Below are positions 1 through 5,279 of a stretch of 9,350 bases of DNA, in pieces. The notes under the pieces are model-generated. The model was not told where the DNA came from, made no database searches, and saw only the letters and a program-made list of their open reading frames with translations. Location of the stretch: positions 1 to 9,350 of the forward strand of contig CALQKQ020000114.1 of assembly GCA_943331195.2 (NCBI GenBank), given 5' to 3'. Made by a program: the position numbers and the translations under genes. Origin of the DNA: Akkermansia muciniphila. Its GTDB lineage: Bacteria; Verrucomicrobiota; Verrucomicrobiia; Verrucomicrobiales; V1-33. How positions within the stretch are numbered: the stretch's first letter is position 1; each line of letters starts with the position of its first letter.

Positions 1-45
1 AGGGGGACACGGGAAAAGGGGGGCTAGCGGGGAAGAAGCTCCAGA

Positions 46-75
46 CTGAGTAAAACTTCAAGGAATTTCTATAAT
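46..75 (+). promoter_or_regulatory. Candidate sigma-70-type promoter for the mre operon
   Basis: A perfect TATAAT lies at 70-75. With an 18-bp spacer the -35 candidate is CTGAGT (46-51), sharing only the central TGA with TTGACA, so the -35 is weak. The hexamer sits in a short AT-rich stretch within otherwise GC-rich DNA, which favours a real promoter. A second candidate, TTGACC at 152-157, has a near-perfect -35 but only a poor -10 (AAGCAT, 175-180) behind it. Transcription would start near 82. Confidence 0.4.
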
Positions 76-98
76 CAGTGGGATTACCTAATCAATCC
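72..98 (+). promoter_or_regulatory. Overlapping TAATC/GATTA dyads, candidate operator
   Basis: TAATC (72-76), GATTA (82-86) and TAATC (89-93) alternate. They form TAATC-N5-GATTA and the perfect inverted repeat GATTA-CC-TAATC; GGATT (81-85) and AATCC (94-98) form a third nested dyad. The array begins inside the candidate -10 hexamer and covers the expected start point, where a repressor would block initiation. No regulator gene is present in the window to match to it. The symmetry is directly visible; operator function is inferred. Confidence 0.35.
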
Positions 99-206
99 AG
101 CTTTGTGGGAAATTCTGGGGAGCGCTGGGGGCGTTTGCTGGCATCTTTCCCTTGACCGCCTGCATTTCGGAACGAAGCATCCGGCTTAGATTTTTGTCCC
201 TGTGCT

Positions 207-231
207 GCGGGGACGCACATCTCGTCCCCGC
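207..231 (+). other. Perfect 9-bp GC-rich hairpin in the mreB leader
   Basis: Bases 207-215 pair perfectly with 223-231 around a 7-nt loop (216-222). No T-run follows, so this is not a simple intrinsic terminator. The upstream GTCCC (196-200) could instead pair with GGGAC (210-214), breaking the main stem and giving two mutually exclusive folds. The strong ribosome-binding sequence follows 12 nt downstream. Confidence 0.45.
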
Positions 232-242
232 GCCTTGCAGGA

Positions 243-251
243 AAGGAGGAG
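243..251 (+). promoter_or_regulatory. Strong Shine-Dalgarno sequence in the mreB leader
   Basis: AAGGAGGAG at 243-251 is close to a full anti-16S match, whereas mreB, mreC, mreD, mrdA and the later genes have no clear one. It is over 100 nt before the mreB ATG, too far to serve it directly. The best-spaced start behind it is GTG at 259, 9 nt after the GGAGG core, opening a 31-codon frame. It may load ribosomes onto a leader peptide or act as a standby site. Confidence 0.45.
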
Positions 252-258
252 ACCCCCT

Positions 259-354
259 GTGCGGCCACACGGCATGAGGCGAAGAATCCTCGCGGCGCGG
301 TCTCCGGACGGCGCGCCGCCCGACTTTTTCCGTCTTTTAAAACGTTCTCTGTGA
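259..354 (+). CDS. Possible arginine-rich leader peptide upstream of mreB
   Basis: A 31-codon frame opens at GTG (259), ideally spaced behind AAGGAGGAG, and ends at TGA (352-354), 7 nt before the mreB ATG. The peptide is basic, with seven Arg and one Lys (including a run of three Arg at residues 7-9), and ends in a hydrophobic/basic stretch DFFRLLKRSL. I recognise no family. An in-frame ATG at 274 would give a 26-residue version but is too far from the Shine-Dalgarno. Its frame differs from mreB, so it is not an N-terminal extension. The tight spacing would let ribosomes finishing here reinitiate at mreB, which lacks its own clear ribosome-binding site. Evidence is positional only; it could be a chance frame in GC-rich DNA. 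Confidence 0.3.
   Translation: MRPHGMRRRILAARSPDGAPPDFFRLLKRSL
292..329 (+). terminator. Terminator-like (attenuator-like) hairpin before mreB
   Basis: Bases 292-299 pair perfectly with 312-319 (all G-C), extended by GTC 300-302 with GAC 307-309 around a TCCG loop, leaving a 2-nt bulge at 310-311. T5 follows at 325-329 after a 5-nt gap, and a second T-rich stretch lies at 335-338. The gap makes it a suboptimal intrinsic terminator. The hairpin lies inside the possible leader peptide frame, so ribosome movement would melt it. Confidence 0.35.
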
Positions 355-361
355 TTTTTCC

Positions 362-1390
362 ATGTTTGCAAAACTTTTTGGCTGGTTCTCCAATGACATC
401 GGCATCGATTTAGGCACGGCCAACACCTTGGTGTATGTGAAGGATCACGGGATCGTGCTGCGAGAGCCCTCGGTGGTGGCGGTGAAGGCGGGGACCATGG
501 AGGTGCTGGCGGTGGGGGACGACGCCAAGCGGATGCTGGGGCGGACGCCGGGAAACATTGTCGCCATCCGGCCGCTCAAGGACGGGGTGATTGCGGATTT
601 TGAGGTGACGGAAGCGATGCTGCGGCATTTTATTCAGAAGGTGCACAACCGGCGGGGGATGGCGCGGCCGCGGGTGGTGATTGCGGTGCCGAGTGGGATC
701 ACGGAAGTGGAAAAGCGGGCGGTCAAGGAGAGCGCGACCATGGCGGGTGCGCGGGAGGTGTACTTGATTGAGGAGCCGATGGCGGCGGCCATTGGGGTGG
801 GTTTGCCGGTGCAGGAGGCGAGCGGCAACATGATTGTGGATATTGGCGGGGGCACCACCGAGGTGGCTTTGATTTCCTTGAGTGGGATTGTCTACAGCCG
901 CAGCGTGCGGGTGGCGGGGGATGAGTTGGACGAAGCCATCGTGCAATACATGAAACGGGCCTACAATTTGATGATTGGGGAGCGCACGGCGGAAGACATC
1001 AAAATTCGGGTGGGATCGGCGTATCCCTTAGCCAAAGAAGTGACCATGGAGGTGAAGGGGCGGGACATGGTGGCGGGGCTGCCCAAGACGATCAGCATTA
1101 CCTCGCAGGAGGTGCGGGAGGCGTTGTTGGAGCCGCTCAACAGCATCATTGATGCGGTGCGGGTGACGCTGGAGCGCTGTCCGCCGGAGTTGTCGGCGGA
1201 CTTGGTGGACCGGGGCATTGTCTTGGCGGGTGGCGGGGCGCTGCTGCGCGGGCTGGACAAGCTGCTTTCGGAAGAAACTGGATTGCCCGTGCATGTGGCG
1301 GAAGATCCGCTTAGTGCGGTGGCCGAGGGCACGGGGAAAGTGTTGAGCGAGTTGGCCTTCTTGCGCAAGGTGACCACGACGGACTCCTGA
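362..1390 (+). CDS. mreB: Rod-shape-determining protein MreB (bacterial actin)
   Basis: MreB polymerises with ATP into membrane-bound filaments that guide lateral wall synthesis. The 342-residue length is typical. Residues 12-25 (phosphate-1 motif containing IDLGTANT), 157-169 (phosphate-2 motif with VDIGGGTTEVA) and 285-299 (adenosine motif with VLAGGGALLRG) are all intact. The N-terminus MFAKLFGWF matches the amphipathic membrane-binding helix known for MreB of Gram-negative bacteria. The start is fixed: an in-frame TAA lies at 338-340 with no start codon between. No Shine-Dalgarno is near the ATG, which follows a possible leader frame by 7 nt. It heads the mreBCD-mrdA cluster, with mreC 41 nt downstream. 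Identification is very secure. Confidence 0.98.
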   Translation: MFAKLFGWFSNDIGIDLGTANTLVYVKDHGIVLREPSVVAVKAGTMEVLAVGDDAKRMLGRTPGNIVAIRPLKDGVIADFEVTEAMLRHFIQKVHNRRGMARPRVVIAVPSGITEVEKRAVKESATMAGAREVYLIEEPMAAAIGVGLPVQEASGNMIVDIGGGTTEVALISLSGIVYSRSVRVAGDELDEAIVQYMKRAYNLMIGERTAEDIKIRVGSAYPLAKEVTMEVKGRDMVAGLPKTISITSQEVREALLEPLNSIIDAVRVTLERCPPELSADLVDRGIVLAGGGALLRGLDKLLSEETGLPVHVAEDPLSAVAEGTGKVLSELAFLRKVTTTDS

Positions 1391-1431
1391 GCGGCGGGAG
1401 CTGGCTCCATCCTTCGCCCGTTGGCGGTGTC

Positions 1432-2274
1432 ATGAGACGTTTCAATTTATTTGCCTTGTTGCTTTTTGTGAGCGCCCTCGTCTGGGTGTTCACTTTTGAC
1501 ACGCCGACGACCCGTGGGATTCAGGGGCGGGTGATGGCTTTCTTTTCTCCCTTCACGCGAGCGGGAGCGGCGGTGCAGGAGAAAGTGGTGGCCTCACATG
1601 AGCCCACGCCGGAGGCGGCGGAGCTCAAGGTGGAGAACGAGCGGCTGGCGTTAGAGAACGAGCGCCTGAAGCTGGTGGATCAGCAATTAACTGAGACGCG
1701 GGCGCAGTTGGGGCAGTTGAATGCGCTGTTTAAGTTCAACCAGCAGAGCGATTACCAGCTGACGGCGGCGCGCATCATGGTGCGGAAAAATTCGGCGTGG
1801 TTTCGCCAGGCGACGATCGACAAGGGATCGCAGCAGGGGCTGTCGGCGGGTAGTCCCGTGATCGTGCCCGAGGGCTTGGTGGGACGCGTGGTCAAGGTGG
1901 GGCCGGAGGAGTCGGAGATTCTTTTGGTGACGGATGAGCTGTGCAAGGTGGCGGCGCAGATTGAGGGGACGGCGGAGCGCGGGGTGCTGGAGGGGGTGCG
2001 GGTGAGTACGAGTCGGCGTCCGGACTTGCGGCTGCGGTTTTTGCCGCGGGACATCGATAAGAATTTGGTGGGGAGGAAGGTGTATAGTTTGCCCGACTAC
2101 ATTAGTTTTCCGCCCAATATTTTGCTCGGCACCATTGCCGAATTCCGTGCTGGTGACTATTCTACCGAAGCTGTAATCAAGCCTGCTGTCCAGAACTTGG
2201 ACCGTTTGAAGTATGTCTTTGTGATGGGATTGGGCGCCGATGACAAAGCTGCCTCCAATCCCGTGCCGCGATGA
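1432..2274 (+). CDS. mreC: Rod-shape-determining protein MreC
   Basis: MreC is a bitopic inner-membrane protein whose periplasmic domain binds and activates PBP2 in the elongation complex. The 280-residue product shows one N-terminal membrane segment (about residues 4-21), a coiled coil (about 62-102, with repeated ENERL units) and a beta-rich domain (about 108-265). The beta domain carries the family pattern DKGSQQGLSAGSPVI (130-144), EGLVGRVVKVG (147-157) and FPPNILLGTI (226-235). The ATG lies 41 nt after mreB with no evident Shine-Dalgarno; the gene ends in an ATGA overlap with mreD, implying translational coupling. The last 15 residues are polar and lie outside the conserved domain. Confidence 0.95.
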   Translation: MRRFNLFALLLFVSALVWVFTFDTPTTRGIQGRVMAFFSPFTRAGAAVQEKVVASHEPTPEAAELKVENERLALENERLKLVDQQLTETRAQLGQLNALFKFNQQSDYQLTAARIMVRKNSAWFRQATIDKGSQQGLSAGSPVIVPEGLVGRVVKVGPEESEILLVTDELCKVAAQIEGTAERGVLEGVRVSTSRRPDLRLRFLPRDIDKNLVGRKVYSLPDYISFPPNILLGTIAEFRAGDYSTEAVIKPAVQNLDRLKYVFVMGLGADDKAASNPVPR

Positions 2275-2915
2275 TCTTTACGCTACTTCTTTTTGCCTTC
2301 ACGGGGCTGGCGCTGATTTTGCAGGATTTCATACCGGCCTTTGATTGGGCCTATGGTTCGCGGATTTTTTTGGTGCCGGTGGTTTTCTTTGCGGGCGCGG
2401 TGAGTGTGCCCTTTCCGGTGATGTTATTGCTGGCTTTTGCCACGGGTTTTATTTGGGATGCGCGGAACTTGGTGAGTCCGGACTATGGAGAGAAGCTGGT
2501 GGCGGGGGTGGGCAACATCCATTTTGGGGACATTGGGCAGGTGGCCTATCAATTGGAGACGGCGATTCCGCAGAGCGGGGCCACCTTTGGGTTCTCGATC
2601 TTTTTGTATGCGCTGTTGGGGAGCTTCATGCAGGGGATTCGTCCTCTGTTTCGGAGGGGGCGCTGGGAATTGCCGGTGCTGATGAGTGGGGTGGGGACCT
2701 TTTTGTTGCTGCTGCTGGAGTTTCTTTGGATCAACTTTCGGCGCGGCGGGTTCGTTTTTCCGGTGGAGGTTTGGTATCATCTTCTGACGACGGCGTTGCT
2801 TTCGATGTTTGTGGCTCCCTTGATTTTCTTTTTGCTGGATACCTTAGCTCGGCTGAGTGGCTATCGCATCCGCTACACTGGGCTTTCCAACCGCCGCTGG
2901 GCTCCTCCGACATGA
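2271..2915 (+). CDS. mreD: Rod-shape-determining membrane protein MreD
   Basis: MreD is the polytopic membrane member of the elongasome; it associates with MreC and balances its activation of PBP2. The 214-residue product is strongly hydrophobic, with membrane segments at roughly residues 2-20, 31-62 (probably two), 104-125, 135-155 and 165-190, and a basic C-terminus. Primary sequence is poorly conserved in this family, so the call rests on topology plus position between mreC and mrdA. A polar stretch (about 63-100) makes it longer than the roughly 160-residue enterobacterial protein. The start overlaps the mreC stop (ATGA at 2271-2274) and the stop overlaps the mrdA start (ATGA at 2912-2915), so all three are probably translated in a coupled way. 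Confidence 0.88.
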   Translation: MIFTLLLFAFTGLALILQDFIPAFDWAYGSRIFLVPVVFFAGAVSVPFPVMLLLAFATGFIWDARNLVSPDYGEKLVAGVGNIHFGDIGQVAYQLETAIPQSGATFGFSIFLYALLGSFMQGIRPLFRRGRWELPVLMSGVGTFLLLLLEFLWINFRRGGFVFPVEVWYHLLTTALLSMFVAPLIFFLLDTLARLSGYRIRYTGLSNRRWAPPT

Positions 2916-5200
2916 TCACGAATCACCGCCTTCGCCTCTATTTGTTGGCCCTGGTGATCCTGGGCGGCTTTGCCTTGCTCATCTACCGGCTCTGGGGTCT
3001 GCAGATCAACCGGCAGGATGAATTCATCGCCAAGTTGCCCGAGACCGGCAAGGCCTATCAACGCATTCCCGGTCCGCGCGGCCGCATTTATGACCGCAAT
3101 GGGATTCCGCTGGCGGACAACAAGGCCAACCTCGAGGTCGGGCTCAACCTGGCGGAGGTGGAGCGCTACTGGATGGAGGAAAATGCCAAAAAGCCGCCGG
3201 AGGACCGCCAGGAGCTGCCCAAATTTGTGTGGGGCCCGCGCCGCGATCCGGACACGGATATTTTGCGGATTTTGAATCAGACGATTTTTCCAAAGCTGGA
3301 TGCGCTGAGCCTCTACATTCAGCCATCCGACAAAATGATCGACGACATTAGGATTTGGTATCGGGAGAACCGGGGGATCATTCCCTATCCCTATCAGAAA
3401 GCCCTGGATCGCGGGAATACCGAGGACTACCGGCGCTTTGCGGCCTATGCGGAATACGCCAATGAGCTGCCGGGGATCACCCTGCGGGATCGCTCGACCC
3501 GCATTTATCCGCTCAAGGCCTTGGGGGCACACGTGCTCGGCTATGTGAAGGCGGCGGGGCGGGAGCGGCCCGCAGATGAGGAAGCGACGCGCTGGCAATT
3601 TTTTGAGAATGACGACACCGGCATTGCGGGGGTGGAGAAAACGCTGGATGCCGACTTGCGGGGCAAGCCGGGTACGCGGGTTTATTTGAAGAATGAGCAC
3701 GGGCGCCTCGCCGATGAAATCACCCAGGAGCGGGTGGAGCCGCTGCCGGGGGACGACGTTTATTTGACGATTGATGCCCGCATTCAGACCATTGCGGAGA
3801 TGGCGCTGCGGGAGGCGATTTATGCGCCGGGGAAAATGGGGATTGGGCGGGGGGCGGTGTCGGTGGTGGATCCAAATACGGGAGAGATTTTGGCGATGGC
3901 TTCGGCGCCGTCGTTTGACCCCAATATTTTCATTCCCTTCATTCGGCAGGCGGATTGGGATGCCTTGCAGAAGGAGAAGAATCCGGCCTTGCCGATGGTG
4001 ACGCGTTCGCTGAGCGCCTTTCCCCCGGGGTCGACGTTTAAGCTGGTCACGGGGATTGCGGCCTCGATGGAGGACAAGGCGGGGCGGAGCTTTAATTGTT
4101 CTGGCTATGTGAGTTATGGGGGGAGGCACTTTAATTGTTGGACGGTGCAGCAGCACACTTCGAGCCACGGGACCATTGGGATGGCGGAGGCCTTGAAGCG
4201 TTCTTGTAATTGTTATTTCTATCAGTGTGGCAATGCGGCGGGGATCGACCGGGTGGAGCAGGTGGCCAAGATGTTTGGGATCGGCTCCAAGTTGGGTATT
4301 CAATTAGACTACGCAATTAGCGATTTCATGCCTGGGCAGCAGTGGTGGGCGCAGCAGAACAAGGGGCCGTGGACATCGGCGAAGACGGCGAATGTTTCGA
4401 TTGGCCAAGGGGAGGTGCAGGCGACGCCGCTGCACATGTCGCTGATTGCGGGGGCGGTGGCGGCGAACGGGAAAAGTTATCAGCCGACCTTGGTGCACCA
4501 CCACGTGAAGCACAGCCGCAACAAGAGTGGCGACTTGATCCAGCAGCGCACCGAATTTGTTCCCAAACTGAAGTTTGATCTGCTGGACATGGGGGAGAAC
4601 AGTGCCAAGGCCAAGGATCTGGCGACGATCCGGGAAGGCATGTGGAAGGTGGTGAACGATAAGTCTGGGGGCACGGGCAAGTTGGCGGCCTTGCCCTGTG
4701 GGGTAGCGGGCAAGACGGGGACGGCGCAGAAGTGGCGCGTCGACAAGGAGACGGGCAAGAAGATCGGGGACAACCACACGTGGTTTGTGGCTTTTGCGCC
4801 CTATGACGCTCCGAAAATCGCGGTCTGCGTGGTCATCGCCAACGCCAAGTCGGGGGGCGGCACGGCGGCGCCAGTGGCCAAGCGGGTCATTGAGCGCACC
4901 TTGGGCTTGGGGGATGGCAAGTTTGTCCAGGCGGTGGGGCCGATTGAGCCGGCGGTGGGCCATTTTGATTTCAGCGAGACCATCACCTACGAGGGCCAGG
5001 TGCCGCCGACGCTGGATCCGAGCGCAGAACCGGTCGATGCGGGCGAGCCCCTGGAGACAGGGGAGCCTCCGGATGAGCCGATTGTGGTCAAGCCGGTGGT
5101 GGAGGTGCCGGTGGTGGCACCTCGGGTGGAAGAGGACATCCGGGTGGGCACCCAGGAGTCTGGCATCCGCAAGAGCCAATTCAAGAAGCAGCCTGACTAA
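2912..5200 (+). CDS. mrdA: Penicillin-binding protein 2, elongation transpeptidase
   Basis: PBP2 cross-links peptidoglycan in the periplasm during cell elongation. The 762-residue product has an N-terminal membrane anchor (about residues 9-27), the PBP dimerisation/pedestal region (about 50-260, with PGPRGRIYDRNG at 53-64) and the transpeptidase domain. All three catalytic motifs are present: S374-T-F-K377, S431-C-N433 and K601-T-G603. The frame is open well upstream through mreD, but the ATG at 2912 is chosen because it gives the anchor directly and forms the ATGA overlap with mreD. Two features stand out: five cysteines near the active site (396, 409, 432, 434, 439) and a Pro/Glu/Val-rich tail after about residue 676. 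A FtsI-type PBP3 is unlikely given the mreBCD context. Confidence 0.95.
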   Translation: MITNHRLRLYLLALVILGGFALLIYRLWGLQINRQDEFIAKLPETGKAYQRIPGPRGRIYDRNGIPLADNKANLEVGLNLAEVERYWMEENAKKPPEDRQELPKFVWGPRRDPDTDILRILNQTIFPKLDALSLYIQPSDKMIDDIRIWYRENRGIIPYPYQKALDRGNTEDYRRFAAYAEYANELPGITLRDRSTRIYPLKALGAHVLGYVKAAGRERPADEEATRWQFFENDDTGIAGVEKTLDADLRGKPGTRVYLKNEHGRLADEITQERVEPLPGDDVYLTIDARIQTIAEMALREAIYAPGKMGIGRGAVSVVDPNTGEILAMASAPSFDPNIFIPFIRQADWDALQKEKNPALPMVTRSLSAFPPGSTFKLVTGIAASMEDKAGRSFNCSGYVSYGGRHFNCWTVQQHTSSHGTIGMAEALKRSCNCYFYQCGNAAGIDRVEQVAKMFGIGSKLGIQLDYAISDFMPGQQWWAQQNKGPWTSAKTANVSIGQGEVQATPLHMSLIAGAVAANGKSYQPTLVHHHVKHSRNKSGDLIQQRTEFVPKLKFDLLDMGENSAKAKDLATIREGMWKVVNDKSGGTGKLAALPCGVAGKTGTAQKWRVDKETGKKIGDNHTWFVAFAPYDAPKIAVCVVIANAKSGGGTAAPVAKRVIERTLGLGDGKFVQAVGPIEPAVGHFDFSETITYEGQVPPTLDPSAEPVDAGEPLETGEPPDEPIVVKPVVEVPVVAPRVEEDIRVGTQESGIRKSQFKKQPD

Positions 5201-5224
5201 GTCGAACCCAGACCCTTTTTTTTT
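5155..5224 (+). terminator. Possible weak intrinsic terminator after mrdA
   Basis: A run of nine T (5216-5224) directly follows a stem formed by GTCTGG (5158-5163) with CCAGAC (5208-5213), extended by GG (5155-5156) with CC (5214-5215) across one bulged A. The T-run position is ideal, but the loop is about 44 nt and the left arm lies inside mrdA, so folding would be slow. It may reduce rather than stop read-through into the RNase gene. Confidence 0.25.
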
Positions 5225-5279
5225 CATTTTCTCACCGAACCATTCCTGGCGCCTCGCGCGCTCTATCCCTGATCCAACC

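Larger units (their letters stand above)
1..361 (+). other. Non-coding leader region upstream of mreB
   Basis: I find no conventional protein gene in these 361 bases. The stretch is structured: a G-rich tract (2-32), a TATAAT hexamer (70-75) with overlapping 5-bp dyads (72-98), a perfect 9-bp hairpin (207-231), a strong Shine-Dalgarno (243-251) serving a possible 31-codon peptide (259-354), and a GC-rich hairpin followed by T5 (292-329). If transcription starts just after the TATAAT, the mreB leader would be about 280 nt, long for a housekeeping operon and suggestive of leader-based control. The individual elements are seen in the sequence; the control role is inferred. Confidence 0.6.

Noticed and set aside
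186..371. Minus-strand 61-codon frame across the mreB start
   Set aside because: It begins inside mreB, has no ribosome-binding site, and overlaps the better-supported leader elements.
2345..2911. Upstream in-frame extension of PBP2 through mreD
   Set aside because: The extra 189 codons are mreD read in another frame; the membrane anchor begins at the ATG at 2912, which also forms the ATGA overlap.
2873..4303. 476-codon minus-strand open frame antisense to mrdA
   Set aside because: The translation is rich in Arg, Pro, His and Ile with no domain pattern; it mirrors mrdA, which has all three catalytic motifs. G-rich coding strands lack antisense stops.
4785..5279. Upstream in-frame extension of the RNase into mrdA
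   Set aside because: The added residues are Arg/Trp/Ser-rich out-of-frame mrdA sequence; family similarity begins only after the ATG at 5280.
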